Positions 32,935 through 44,281 of a stretch of DNA of 64,000 bases are shown here, one piece after another. Both the position numbers and the translations under genes were made by a program. The notes beneath the pieces were generated by a model. That model had not been told where the DNA came from. It did no database searches and worked only from the letters and a program-made list of their open reading frames with translations. The stretch is from Rhipicephalus microplus (taxonomy: Eukaryota > Arthropoda > Arachnida > Ixodida > Ixodidae). The stretch is from contig NC_134707.1 of assembly GCF_043290135.1 (NCBI RefSeq), positions 74,086,508 through 74,150,507 of the forward strand. The letters are read 5' to 3'. Every line of letters starts with the position of its first letter. The first letter of the stretch is position 1.

Positions 32935-33575
32935 GTCAACATCATTATCAGTCTGGCTACGTCCTCTGCAGGACAAAGGCCTCTCCCATGTTTCGCCAGA
33001 TAACGCGGTCCTGTGCTTGCTGCTGCCAATTTATACCCGCAAACTTCTTAATCTCATCTGCCCACCTAATCTTCTGTCTCCCCCTAACCCACTTGCCTTG
33101 TCTGGGAATCCAGTTAGTTACCCTTAACGACCAGCGGTTATCCTGTCTACGCGCTACATGCCCCTCCCATTTCCATTTCCTCTTCTTGATTTCAACTATG
33201 ATATCCTTAACACCCGTTTGTTCCCTACTCCATTCTGCTCTTTTCTTGTCTCTTAAAATTACACCTACTATTTTCTTTCCATTGCTCGCTGCGTCGGGCT
33301 CAAGTTAACCTGAACCCTCTTTGACGTATGCATGTGGGAGGCAGTGGCCAGATACTGCACCAGGGTGGCCAATTCTTCTCTGGTGAGGGAGTGAGTTCCC
33401 GGCGGTTACCGGAGAGGCTGCACCCCAGGCCTCTTAATGCAGTTCCATCATCACACAGATTTTTTATCATCCGGTTGGGAACTGCGCGGCACAAGGATTT
33501 GATCCACGGACATTTCTTATGCGAGGCGAATGCTCTGACCACTGCGCTATCGCCGCAGTCTACAGCGTACATACT
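32935..33575 (-). mobile_element. Internally deleted RTE derivative: tRNA-like head joined to 3' tail
   Basis: On the minus strand it begins with the tRNA-like head (GCGGCGATAGCGCAGTGG, B-box GGATCAAATCC, ending TGCCGCGCAGTTCCC) and the RTE leader (CCCTCACCAGAGAAGAATTGG to CACATGCATACGTC). It then jumps to the RTE 3' region (AAAGAGGGTTCAGG) and runs to the family's 3' end near 32935. In the full-length copy these points are at about 7415-7420 and 9957-9961, so some 2.5 kb is missing. Sequence at the join shares CAAA with both sides. Confidence 0.85.
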
Positions 33576-34621
33576 CTCAATTCGTTGTTATACGTGAAAA
33601 ATCACTTGTGATTTGTCTCCTGCACTGCTTCGCCATGCATCCGATCATCCGTTATTCTTTGTCTCGCATGAATATTGTGCAAAATCAATGAATCAAACTT
33701 CATTTTTTTGTTTGCGATTGCGCAAGTGGCGATGACAGCATGCAGCCGAAAAGCACAAAATCCTGATAGGCTCTAGCGCTTAGACCTGATATGGTGAACG
33801 TGCATTCAAAAACAAAGGGGTGAGAAGGATGCATCGTGTGTATAAAGGAGAGAAGGAAAGCACCCTTCGTCTTTAGACGTCGATTGGCGAGTGGCCCTTT
33901 GAAGATTACTTCGCAATAACGAATGTTTGGAAAGGACGGGTGGCCTTTTGCATCGTGCTGTGCAAAAGTGTCCTAGTTAAAGAACTACCGAATAGTCTGA
34001 ATTAAAGTGGAACAAAGTAGATCTGAAAATCCGGGCTCAATTTTAAGATCAATTAAATGAAGTTTTTTTTGCGCTACAGCATTAGCGTAGCCAATACGTG
34101 CCGTTCCAATATCGCCCTCATACTGACAGCTGTGCACCATCGCTCTGGCATGTGGTTGCGCCGATGCGAAATGGTAGTGAGGGAAATGGCAGGAACGTAA
34201 GAGTTCTAACGGCTCAGCCAGGTATAAATTCTGTACCTTTAGCCATAATAAAGTAACACAGGCTGCAGCCTATGTTAGAAATGTGCGAGACGTGTCAGAC
34301 AAACAAGCTGTGCTAAGGGCCCTGCAAAAAAATGTACACCTTTTAGACAGCTTTTTCTTTTTTTGCCTAATTCAAATAAAATTTACAAAACTGCTTTCAA
34401 AATCTCTCACTTGAAGACTTCTCTGTACAATGCTTTTGCAGTGTAGTGTATATATGTGGTGAAATTGAATTGACGAGAACGGTCTCTTTGGGTCCCTTCA
34501 AGTTGACTCATGAAGATCGAAGTGTGAAGTTGTTTTTGTCATCATAAAAACACGAGTGAGTAGGTTTATAAGTCATAAAGGAGAAGGTCCTAAATTAAGC
34601 ACCGTCAGGTAGACCTTCTAG
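33576..34621. other. No gene recognised
   Basis: AT-rich spacer with no family or frame that I recognise. Confidence 0.4.
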
Positions 34622-35971
34622 CCATGGAAAATAGCCAAAGTAGTACCCATTTTTAAATCCGGAGATAAGAACTCACCTAAAAATTATCGCCCAATCTCGC
34701 TCACATGCATATGTTGCAAACTCCTCGAACACATAATCGCCTCCCACGTATACAGTCACCTCGAGACTAACAAATTCTTCTTTTCAAACCAGCACGGATT
34801 CAGAAAGGGCATGTCATGCGAAACACAGTTACTAGAATTCACTACAGACATTCATTACAACATAAATAATGGCCTACAGACTGATTGCATATTTCTTGAT
34901 TTCGCCAAAGCATTCGATCGTGTCGCCCATTGTCGCCTTATTTCAAAATTATCTGCCCTCCGATTAGACTCCCTCACTTTATCTTGGCTACGCAATTTTC
35001 TGTCACTTCGCAAGCAGTTCACAATCGTTAATAATTCTTCCTCTCCCTCTTCGTATGTCTCTTCTGGCGTCCCACAGGGGAGCGTTCTTGGCCTATTACT
35101 TTTTCTTATCTACATCAACGACCTCCCAACTAACATATCATCGCATATCAGAATCTTCGCTGATGACTGCATGCTCTACAGACCTATAAACTGTCTTAAC
35201 GATCACTCCATCCTTCAAGATGATCTGAACACTATTTCTAACTGGTGCAGCACTTGGCTTATGAGGTTGAATACTAATAAGTGTAAAGTTGATTCTTTTG
35301 GACGTAAACAGGTCATATCTAACTTCACTTACCATATGCAATGTGACAGGCTCTCCACGGCGACTTCTTACAAGTATCTTGGCATCCACCTTACACCAGG
35401 GCTTTCCTGGTTTGATCACATCACTAACGTTTGTGCAAAAGCCTCCAAAACATTGGGGTATTTACGCCTAAACCTTCGTCGTTGTCCCATTAACATTCGC
35501 AAAATGTCTTACCTAACTTTCGTCCGCCCGCAACTTGAATATGCCTCATCTGTTTGGTCCCCTTCCGCTCAGTATCAAATTAACATGCTGGAAACAATCC
35601 AGAACAGAGCCACCCGTTACATTTCTAGAAACTATGACATCAATTCCAGTGTGACTCAGCTTAAACTCCATCATTCCCTCCAAGCATTAAATGTTCGTCG
35701 TCACGTGTCCTTGTTATGCCTATTTCATAAGTACGTCTACAGTAACAAAACATCGTCGTTGCACCTTCAACGCCCGCTCTACACGTCACGCAGATTACAT
35801 AACCATCTCAGCTTCACTCGCATTTTTGGAAACACGAACGCGTTCAACACATCCGCACTACCACAAGCCATCCGCATGTGGAATGATCTTCCCGACGATA
35901 TCGCCTCTGATAGCAACCCCAACACGTTTCGGCAAAAAGTTCAGACGCATTTCCTTAATATTTCATCTTGA
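34622..35971 (+). CDS. LINE reverse transcriptase C-terminal fragment (open frame)
   Basis: The frame codes for the palm and thumb of a non-LTR reverse transcriptase plus the C-terminal region ending KVQTHFLNISS. The Asp residues of FLDFAKAFD and FADD are present. One likely change is Leu for the usual Pro in SVLGLLLFLIY. The lack of stops suggests the copy is young, but without its 5' part it cannot move on its own. No host-gene origin is suggested. Confidence 0.8.
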   Translation, partial: PWKIAKVVPIFKSGDKNSPKNYRPISLTCICCKLLEHIIASHVYSHLETNKFFFSNQHGFRKGMSCETQLLEFTTDIHYNINNGLQTDCIFLDFAKAFDRVAHCRLISKLSALRLDSLTLSWLRNFLSLRKQFTIVNNSSSPSSYVSSGVPQGSVLGLLLFLIYINDLPTNISSHIRIFADDCMLYRPINCLNDHSILQDDLNTISNWCSTWLMRLNTNKCKVDSFGRKQVISNFTYHMQCDRLSTATSYKYLGIHLTPGLSWFDHITNVCAKASKTLGYLRLNLRRCPINIRKMSYLTFVRPQLEYASSVWSPSAQYQINMLETIQNRATRYISRNYDINSSVTQLKLHHSLQALNVRRHVSLLCLFHKYVYSNKTSSLHLQRPLYTSRRLHNHLSFTRIFGNTNAFNTSALPQAIRMWNDLPDDIASDSNPNTFRQKVQTHFLNISS

Positions 35972-36207
35972 CGTTCTTTTACTTCTTTTCCGAGGGTTTT
36001 TATGTTACGGAGTGTTCTTATATACTTCATCGCCATGTTTACGTATTGCTGACTTATTGCTTTGTTAATTTTTTTTTGTTATTACTAACCGACATTGTAC
36101 CGTTTTTATTTTGAAATTTACATGCGATTTTTCACTGTAACCCCCCTTCCTCAATGCCTTCTGGCCTGTAAGGTATTTTCAATAAATAAATAAATAAATA
36201 TGGTACT
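34622..36207 (+). mobile_element. CR1/Jockey-type LINE, 5'-truncated, long open RT frame
   Basis: A frame is open from 34622 to 35971 (about 450 codons) with no ATG context at its truncated start. RT landmarks in order: AKVVPIFKSGDKNSPKNYRP, CIFLDFAKAFDRVAH, SSGVPQGSVLG, FLIYINDLP, RIFADDCMLYR (catalytic FADD intact), YKYLGIHLT, then FVRPQLEYASSVWSP and LETIQNRATRYI. This is the CR1/L2/Jockey type; exact clade not decided. After the stop there is about 200 bases of 3' non-coding sequence ending in GCCTGTAAGGTATTTTC and an (AATA)n tail at 36180-36206, a usual LINE tail. The endonuclease and first ORF are missing. Confidence 0.85.
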
Positions 36208-36624
36208 GAATAAATGTAGAGAATGCAAATGACTAACAATCGAAAAGCAAAAGTGACAACACTCAATCATAAATAGTAATAAAAGTTAAGATTAGATACT
36301 GCACACTTAAGGTAAAGAAATAAAATAGAAATACTGCCGAAGGGAAAATATAAAACATTATAAAACAAATCGACGTGATGTAGACAAGTTTTAAAACAAC
36401 ATGCGCATCGCAAAATAAAGAAAAAAATGCAATTATTGTAAAAATCCAGAAATGAAAGAGACTCACCGAAAGAAACCCACCAGAAGTTTACTGTACTACA
36501 TCAGGCTAAAAGCTGACCCTTTAGAATCAATACATTCCAAGTAAACTAAACGTCGTCATTTTTCTCTACTCCTCGCACACAAACTAGACAAAAACAGCAC
36601 TGGTGCTTCCTTTCTGATTGAGCA
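36208..36624. other. No gene recognised
   Basis: AT-rich spacer; no frame or repeat recognised. Confidence 0.4.
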
Positions 36625-36885
36625 GCTGCCCCGCCACAGTGGTCTGGTGGCTAAGATACTTGTGTGCTGACCCTCAGGTCGCGGAATCAAATCCCGGCTG
36701 TGGCGGCTGCATTTCCGATGGAGGCCGAAATGTTGTAGGCCCGTGTGGTCAAATTTGGGCGCACGTTAAAGAACACCAAGTGGTTGAAATTTCCGAAACC
36801 CTCCACTACGGTGTCTCTTATAATCATATGGTGGCTTTGGGACGTTAAACCCCACAAATCAATCATCAATCAAATGAATCAATCT
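36625..36885 (+). mobile_element. Ruka-like SINE, full length
   Basis: The tRNA-related head has GGTCTGGTGGCTAAGATAC (A-box region) and GGAATCAAATCC (B-box). The body has GTGGCGGCTGCATTTCCG, ATGGAGGCCGAAATG, GGCGCACGTTAAAGAAC, GGTTGAAATTTCCG, ACTACGGTGTCTCTTATAATC and TGGGACGTTAAACCCC, with an (ATCA)n tail. It is the best-preserved copy in the window. Confidence 0.85.
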
Positions 36886-38296
36886 GAATGAGGAGCTATC
36901 AACTGCTGGCCTCGCTTTTTTCATCACAGTTTCATTTATTCGCCACTGTAGCCCTTTTCCTCCCTAGCGGTTATGTGGTTTTATTACCGGAAACAACATA
37001 TGAAGCGTGAAAAAATGTCTGTGATGTAGATTTCAACAGAAAGTGATGGTGATGGGGAGGGCAAAATCCCACTGACAGTGTACATCTAAGTGCTCTTAGA
37101 ATTTACCTTAGCCGACAAACACAACTTCGCGGCTGCCTTGCTTCTCCACCATAACGAATTATAAAACTACCGTTGCAGAAGGCGTCACTCGAGAAGCTGT
37201 TATCCTCAGAATATTTTTATTAAATGTATACAAGGAAGGGTTGGTGCGAATGCGTGGCGCCGGCTACTCCTTTTACACAAAAATCAACGTCGCCTACTCG
37301 GTAGCAATCAAAAGGCTATACACATGTACGTAGCACAACATTACCGCAATGAGTTCACGTTTTTTACTACTTAAATGTCTCCACACCACACAGGATTCGT
37401 ACAAACACAAGTATTCACGCTAACTGAAGTGTGCACACCAAAACATGAAAGTTCACTAAAATTTCCCAAGTGGTTTTTTACGAAGTATTAGCAAGCGTTT
37501 TAAATATGGGATATTGTGTCACTGACTAACGATTTGGGATATCAGTGAGCTCCATTAACACTGATAACCATTTGCGAAACTATATTTAGGAGTCAAAACT
37601 ACTACTATAAAATGCTTTCTAAAATATTATGATAAACAAAAAACACTGCTCACTAGCCAGAAGATTGTTAGTAGGCGATAGTACTGAAACGTTGGATTGG
37701 ATATATGCCTAAGATAACTACCTATACCATACGTGTACGCTCCGCCATTAATAACTACCTATACCATACGTGTACGCTCCGCCATTAGAAATCAGTTCAC
37801 CGGAAAGCGAGAATCGGCTGAAGTGCATACGTCAGGTACAGCACAAATTTCAAAAAGTCTGCCGCCGTGTTTACGGCAAAAAGTAAACAATGCCTGTGAT
37901 CGGCTAATTACGACATGAAAGACTGAAACCTGGAGCCTAACACAGCAATTTGATGTAAAGTGAAAAAACACAGAGTGTGCAGTGAAACATAAAAAGGAAA
38001 ACTAGGCAGGTGTCATGTACCATGGCAATCGACGGTATGCGAAGCATTCAAATGAAAGGTAATTGTGTTTCATTATTTTTTCATAGAGCAAGACGTTATG
38101 ATGTGGCGCTCAACATAGGAAGAAATTCATGCACACATATAAGTTAGACAGCAGCATTTGTTTATTTTCGCAATAGTTTACAGTTGCCTACCGATGCCAA
38201 CAAGTAAATAGATATTTGCAACACCAGAAGCGGTGGTGTTAGTGCAAGTGCACGCGAGAATGGTAGCCCTCAACACTGCTACACAAATACCTTCAG
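36886..38296. other. No gene recognised, apart from a short tandem duplication
   Basis: No family recognised. The only feature is the 37-bp duplication at 37714-37787 (separate entry). Confidence 0.4.
37714..37787 (+). repeat. 37-bp tandem duplication, two units
   Basis: Units 37714-37750 and 37751-37787 are identical, each starting ATAACTACCTATACC and ending GCTCCGCCATTA. Identity suggests a recent event or an assembly duplication. Confidence 0.9.
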
Positions 38297-38329
<33 letters not shown>

Positions 38330-39913
38330 GCCTGACTACGTCCACTGCAGGACAAACGCCTCTCCCATGTTCCGCCAGTTAACCCGGTCCTGTGCTTGCT
38401 GCTGCCAATTTATACCCGCAAACTTCTTAATCTCATCTGCCCACCCAACCTTCTGTCTCCCCCTAACCCGCTTCCCTTCTCTGGGAATCCAGTTAGTTAC
38501 CCTCAATGACCAGCAGTTATCCTGTCTACGCGCTACATGCCCGGCCCATGTCCATTTCCTCTTCTTTATTTCAACTATGATATCCTTAACCCCCGTTTGT
38601 CCCCTAATCCACTCTGCTGTCTTCTTGTCTCTTAAGGTTACACCTATCATTTTTCTTTCCATTGCTCGCTGCGTCGTCCTCAATTTAAGCTGAACCCTCT
38701 TTGTAAGTCTCCAGGTTTCTGCTCCGTAGCTAAGTACTATAATACTATAATAATAATACTATAATACTATACTATAATACTTAATACTATAAGAACTAGC
38801 AGTAACCCAGATGACACCCCGCCAGTAATGATAGAAGAAGTCAGAAAAGCTTTGGAGAGCATGCAAAGAGGCAAAGCTGCTGGTGAGGATCAGGTAACAT
38901 CAGACCTGCTGAAAGATGGAGGACAGATTGTGTTAGAAAACTAGCCACCCTGTTTACGAGGTGTCTCCTGACGGAAAGGGTACCAGAGTCTAGGAAGAAC
39001 GCTAACATCATCTTAATACATAAAAAAGGAGATGACAAGGAGTTGAAGAATTACAGGCCGATCAGCTTGCTCTCTGTAGTATACAAGCTATTTACAAAGG
39101 TAATTGCTAACAGAGTAAAGAAAACGTTAGAATTCAATCAACCAAAGGAACAAGCAGGATTTAGAACAGGCTACTCAACAATTGACCACATTCATACTAT
39201 CAATCAGTTAATAGAAAAATGCTCAGAGTATAACCAACCACTATACATAGCCTTCATAGATTACGAGAAGGCGTTTGATTCAGTAGAAATATCAGCCGTC
39301 ATGCAGACACTGCGGAATCAGGGCGTAGATGAAGTATACATAAACATTCTGGAAGAAATCTACAGGGGACAAACTGCTACCATAGTTCTCCATAAAGAAA
39401 GCAACAGAATACCAATCAAGAAGAGTGTAAGGCAGGGGGACACAATCTCGCCAATGCTACTTACCGCGTGCTAACAGGAGGTTTTCAGAAGCCTAGAATG
39501 GGAACAGTTAGGGATAAGAGTTAATGGAGAATAACTTAGTAACTTGCGCTTCGCCGAAGACATTGCATTGCTGAGTAACTCAGGGGACGAATTGCAACTC
39601 ATGATTACGGAGTTAGACAAGGAGAGCAGAAAGGTGGGTCTTAAAATTAATCTGCAGAAAACGAAAGTATTGTACAACAACTTCGGAAAGGAGCAGCGCT
39701 TCGAGATAGGTAATAGTGCACTTGAAGTTGTAAAAGACTATGTCTACTTAGGGCAGGTAATAACCGCAGAGCCTAACCACGAGATTGAAGTAACTAGAAG
39801 AATAAGAATGGGGTGGAGCACATTCGGCAAGCACTCTCAATTTATGACAGGTAGATTGCCACTATCCCTCAAGAGGAAGGTATATAACAGCTGTATCTTG
39901 CCATTACTTAGCT
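38297..39913 (-). mobile_element. RTE copy with twin-priming type inversion
   Basis: The 3' part of the element lies on the minus strand (38736 to 38330) with its (ATG)n tail at 38297-38329. The upstream part lies on the plus strand (38786-39913). Both parts meet in the element at the same point: the motif TACTTAGCT (9924-9932 in the 7-kb copy) ends the plus part at 39905-39913 and starts the minus part at 38728-38736. This is the arrangement left by twin priming. A TA-rich filler made of TACTATAA-like units (38737-38785) sits at the internal junction. Confidence 0.85.
38786..39913 (+). pseudogene. RTE reverse transcriptase segment (inverted part)
   Basis: Conceptual translation matches the RT of the 7-kb copy: [46 protein letters not shown] and [11 protein letters not shown]. 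The catalytic box reads RFAEDIALL, with Glu for the first Asp. Stops occur at 39472-39474 and near 39533, and there is a one-base shift near 38937. The frame ends at the inversion breakpoint. Confidence 0.85.
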
Positions 39914-40478
39914 TATTTTCAGTGAATGGCGCCTAAATACAATTCACGTTACGCCGACATAAGGGCTGTAATACATAGCTACATAAGTAATGTTAGCGAA
40001 ATTAGATAGCCAGTACTGCAACCACAATTGACATTACAAGTACATGAGGGTCTACTTAAAAAGTATATTCGAAGCCTGGTATGGCTCCACGATACAATAC
40101 TTCAATGCCACGCAGAATGCCAGATTTCAATTGCTGCTGGGACACTGGCGTTTATTTTTTGCATGCGCCTTGTCAGCGCTGCCTATGACAGCTTTTTTTT
40201 TCGATCAAGCGTTCTAGTTTCCCAGGTGTGTTCTCGTGATTCCTGGGTAGTTGTAAAAATTATCACATGTGGCACTTACCCGCAACCAGTGGCACATACC
40301 GACCTCGGGGTATGTGCCACTGCTTTTTAGAAATTGTTCGATGAGGTACTTGATGAGATTGAGATATTATTGAAGTAACAGCCAGCGAGTGCTATTCGTC
40401 GAACCATATTACCCTCCAGTACAAACTTTGGTGTACCCCCAGTTTAGGGGCTGGTCATAAGAGCACCCAGACATAGGC
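39914..40478. other. No gene recognised
   Basis: No frame or repeat family recognised. A small inverted pair around 40275-40322 (GTGGCACTTACC ... GGGGTATGTGCCAC) may form a hairpin. Confidence 0.4.
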
Positions 40479-40479
40479 G

Positions 40480-40539
<60 letters not shown>
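40479..40539. repeat. (GATA)n microsatellite
   Basis: About 15 repeats of GATA. Common in arthropod genomes; no special function inferred. Confidence 0.95.
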
Positions 40540-40847
40540 TGTGCCAAGAGTGCTTGGAGTATGCAAACTAAGCCTTCGCATTAAAGAAGTTATGAGTAAT
40601 ATGGAGATAATGGATGACGCCTGTATTGGTGAAGGAACAAAAACTGCACAAGTTCTCACTAAAGAAAACTATTTGGGGATGCAAAGCAGCACTCGTGTTC
40701 ACTTATGTTTCCATTTCTCTTTTCCTTTTACATGTTTCTGTGTGTTTTATATCTGTCGAAGAGTTGCGTACATGTGGTGTGCCGCTTATGTTACTTACCC
40801 CTCCCATTTGTCTGTTTCCGGTCGTCGCAGTTTTGTCGAACGCCTTA

Positions 40848-41515
40848 AGCCTAGTTCACACTGAAACATCCGCTTTCTACAGCGGCCGAAATTCCCCTCC
40901 CGCCGAAACGCAGCGTTGTTCGCACTGGACGCGCCCCGCGCCGCCGAATATGCCATCTAGTACGGGGCGAGCGCGGGATGGATGCGCTGTCACCCGGTTG
41001 TTGTCGCGGCTCGCAAACGCCGCTATGCTATCCGGTGGTGTATACTTCGACGATTCTCGTACGCAAGAAGCAAGAAAAGACAGTACTGCTTGCTTTGCTG
41101 GCAAGTGGCTGTCTTGTAATGCACGAGGAGCAGAAAAACCACCGACGCCAGTGGCGTTGGTGGGTTCGTTTTGCTCTGCAAGACCGCAACAAGCTCGATC
41201 ACGCCAACAGCAAACTCGGGCACCTCTTTCACGAAATACGGACGCGAAGTAGGCACAGAGTAGGTTAAACCCCCGTTGGTTTCAACATTCAGTTACTTGC
41301 ACTGCAGCAGAACAAGTGAGCAGGGCTTGGCCGCCATTTTCAAAATTCCTTGACTAGCGCTCCTATATGTCCGCAGTGACCGATTTGGCGGCAGACGCCG
41401 CAAAAGTCGGTCCGAGAGCGATCGGCGCGAAGAGGGCCCGTTCGGCGGATCTCGCCGCCGCCGAACCGGATTTGGAGCACTTTCGGCGGCCGGAATGCTC
41501 AGTGTGAACCAGGCC
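40848..41515 (+). mobile_element. PIF/Harbinger-like non-autonomous DNA transposon
   Basis: The ends are 17-bp terminal inverted repeats, AGCCTAGTTCACACTGA on the left and GGCCTGGTTCACACTGA (reverse complement of the right end), differing at two positions. A TTA triplet flanks both sides (40845-40847 and 41516-41518), the usual PIF/Harbinger target duplication. The interior (about 41085-41245) encodes RRQWRWWVRFALQDRN and LGHLFHEIRT, which resembles the N-terminal start of Harbinger transposases (WWVR ... LxxELR). No DDE core is present, so the element cannot move itself. Confidence 0.7.
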
Positions 41516-41518
41516 TTA

Positions 41519-42681
41519 CTGTCATTGTTCGCAGACTGACTTTGCCTAGTCGCTTTGGGATTTGCAGCTTGCCGCTTCTGTTGCGTTTTGGCTTTCCGTT
41601 GCCTCGCAGTCTCGGGGTCCTCGGCTGGGTGGTAGCGTTGCGCTTGGGCTTCGTAACCTAAGATTTTGGTGTCTCCAGCTCATTGTTGCCGGTAAAGTTC
41701 GGGCTAGCGAGCGCGAATTTCGGGGTCTACTTCTAAGCACTTCCATTCACATTCTGCTTTGTGAACTTTCGTCTTCTACTCAGTGGAGCTGATCACGCTG
41801 TTTGCGCTTCTGTCGTAGCTGATGTAACCGATGCTGCTACAATTGGCGCTAATGTTTACGTCTATTTGTGGTGAGATTGGGCTATAGGTGGCAGCACCGT
41901 CCCTCAATTGTGTGGATAGGCGGTCGGCAGCGCGTATACAAGTACACGCAGTAGCACTTCGTTGCGTGTGGTCTAAGCCGATGCGTTGACTACAGTTTGC
42001 TAGTAATATCTACACTCTTCCCTACTGAATTGGTGCACGACACCGATGTAATGTTTACATTAACCGCAAGTAAAGCGTTTTCTGCCTCTCATGGGGATGC
42101 TCGCCCTAGTTGACTCTCTTCATGCTTTCGCACTTAATTACGCATTTGATGTGTTGTTTCTACGTTGTTCATTTGTGTTCCGCCTGCTACGCACTGCTGT
42201 AGCCTGACTAAACTACTTATTTACATTTTTGTTATCTGCATACAACAAAAAAAAGTGAGAGAAAGAAAGATTGTTAATAGAGCACATATCTGTAGGATTT
42301 CTTCAGTTTACACCGTTCACACCTTATAAGCATATGATTTTTTTTCTCTCATTCTCTATTCCGTGAAATGTGGGACAGTCAATAAGTCAAGTCCGAAAAG
42401 CTTAGTGGCTGACGGCAGTTTACGCTGGAATGCGTTTTTCTCGTATACACACACTTCCTTGCACCAGTAAGAACCTTATATATGAGTTCAGCAGCAAGCT
42501 TTTATTGGTGAATTATGTGCATGATGGTGCTACAACAAAAGCCTGGTTATCGGGACAAGCAGGTTGGTTTTTCTTTCCTTACAAAAAGTTACTATTGCCT
42601 TCCCTCGGTCCCTAACAATGCCACACAAACGATGAAAACAGTGTAAAAAGACAAAATAATCAGTTAAATTATACGACAATG

Positions 42682-42682
<1 letters not shown>
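41519..42682. other. No gene recognised
   Basis: No frame with recognisable domains and no known repeat family by eye. Confidence 0.4.

Positions 42683-42732
<50 letters not shown>
42683..42732. repeat. (TA)n microsatellite, left flank of gypsy C
   Basis: About 50 bases of alternating TA up to the first base of the gypsy C LTR. It resumes after the 3' LTR at 47994. Confidence 0.95.
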
Positions 42733-42735
<3 letters not shown>

Positions 42736-42879
42736 GAAGAAGAAGATGTGCCAGCAGCAAGCAGCATCGCCAACGCCCGGCTCTCTCGGCTCGTGCTTTG
42801 GTTCGTTGCTGTGCCGATCGCTGGACGGTTCTTCACGCTGTCTCGTCGCTGCCTTTAACGGCTAATAAACCTCTTCACA
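42733..42879 (+). repeat. Gypsy C 5' LTR, 147 bp
   Basis: Starts TGTGAAGAAGAAGATGTGCC, ends AATAAACCTCTTCACA. The AATAAA is probably the polyadenylation signal. It is unusually short for a Ty3/gypsy LTR. Confidence 0.92.
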
Positions 42880-42949
42880 TTTGGTGGAAGGTGCTGTTAA
42901 TCCCCGTTGCTACACCCTGGAGCTGCGAAGCCGCACGCTACCACCTGTC

Positions 42950-44281
42950 ATGACTGCCAACGCCAATACATCGACGCCTTCGCTCCAGTTCAACTGCCCT
43001 GGCCATCCTACGCTACGGGAGCCGAAGGTCTTCAGCGGTGCGGATGGGACCGACGTCGAAGACTGGCTCGAGCACTACGAACTGGTGAGCGCCAACAATA
43101 AGTGGGATGAAGCCGACAAGCTGGGCCACGTGATATTTTATCTCACTGGCGTCGCCGAATTGTGGTTTAATAACCACAAACACAACATCCCCACATGGAG
43201 CGTCTTCAAGACGTCATGTGCCGAAGTGTTCGGTCGGCCGGCTGTCCGCAAGCAGAGGGCAGAACAGCGCTTGCGCGTCCGCTCTCAGCAGACTGGCGAG
43301 ACCTTTACCAGCTATATTGAGGACGTCGTCGACCTTTGTCGACGTGTGAATGACACCATGCCCGAATCTGACAAGGTCAAAAACATCCTGAAGGGCATCG
43401 ACGACGGCGCATTTCAAGTGCTCTTGGCAAGAAATCCGAGCACAGTTTCCGAAGTCGTCAGCTTGTGTCAGAGCTACGACGAGTTAAAGAAGCAACGCAC
43501 TCTGACTCGGCAGCCTCAGCATGGTGGTGAGTCATTGTCCAGTTTCGACACCCTGCCGGACAATTCACCACTGCTTCAGCAAGTTCGAGCCTTCGTCCGT
43601 GAGGAAGTCGCCCGCCAACTTTCTTTAGTGCCCTTCACTCACGAGACCACCACCCGTCTACCTGCCCCGCTTCGCACTGCTATTTCGGAAGAGGTTGCCC
43701 AAGCTGTTCCTGTTGCGCACTACGAGCCGCCTCTATCCAGCCTTGCCCACTGCCAGCGTGCCGCGCAGCCAGTAGGCCCTCCTGTCGCCTATCCGCCAGC
43801 CATGCAGCCTGTGGCCGCGCCCCTAACGTATGCAGCACAGCCTGTGGCTCCTCCTGTCGCCTGCTCGCAAGCTATGCAGCCTGTAGCAGCGCCGTTCACA
43901 TATGCAGACGCCGTGCGTAGGCTTCCGCAACCATCCTACACCACGCGCTCACAGCCCGCACACCCGGCTGCTTACACTGCACCTTGGGCGGCAGCACCAG
44001 TCGCCAATCCCTGGAGGACGCCCGATAACCGACCGATTTGCTACGCCTGCTTCACTCCCGGACACGTTGCTCGCTACTGCCGCCGTCGACCTCAGGCGTT
44101 CGGCGACTATGTCCGATCGTCGCAAACCGGCAGCCAACCCTTCGCGCAATACGGGCCGGTCTCGTCACCTCGCTATGCCCCTCCTAACGACCCCGACTTC
44201 GTGACGCCGCGCGCACCCTCTCCTCATCGGCGATCGCCCTCCCCCATGCGTCACCGGCCCAGACCTGACCAGGAAAACTAA
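42950..44281 (+). CDS. Gypsy C Gag, intact
   Basis: The ATG at 42950 gives a 443-residue protein ([15 protein letters not shown]). Capsid-like landmarks include [56 protein letters not shown] and [16 protein letters not shown] Pro/Ala-rich segment with repeated [14 protein letters not shown] motifs follows. One zinc knuckle [14 protein letters not shown] (C-x2-C-x4-H-x4-C) lies at about residue 365, then a basic, Ser-rich end ([13 protein letters not shown]). It would form the particle and bind element RNA. The stop TAA at 44279-44281 follows GGAAAAC. Gypsy D carries a decayed version. Confidence 0.92.
   Translation: MTANANTSTPSLQFNCPGHPTLREPKVFSGADGTDVEDWLEHYELVSANNKWDEADKLGHVIFYLTGVAELWFNNHKHNIPTWSVFKTSCAEVFGRPAVRKQRAEQRLRVRSQQTGETFTSYIEDVVDLCRRVNDTMPESDKVKNILKGIDDGAFQVLLARNPSTVSEVVSLCQSYDELKKQRTLTRQPQHGGESLSSFDTLPDNSPLLQQVRAFVREEVARQLSLVPFTHETTTRLPAPLRTAISEEVAQAVPVAHYEPPLSSLAHCQRAAQPVGPPVAYPPAMQPVAAPLTYAAQPVAPPVACSQAMQPVAAPFTYADAVRRLPQPSYTTRSQPAHPAAYTAPWAAAPVANPWRTPDNRPICYACFTPGHVARYCRRRPQAFGDYVRSSQTGSQPFAQYGPVSSPRYAPPNDPDFVTPRAPSPHRRSPSPMRHRPRPDQEN

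Noticed and set aside
40479..40539. CRISPR-like array
   Set aside because: Plain GATA microsatellite with no spacers; none of the tandem repeats here has the repeat-spacer pattern.
40978..41268. Host gene related to Harbinger transposase
   Set aside because: The frame lies between transposon ends with a target duplication and lacks the catalytic core, so a transposon remnant is simpler.
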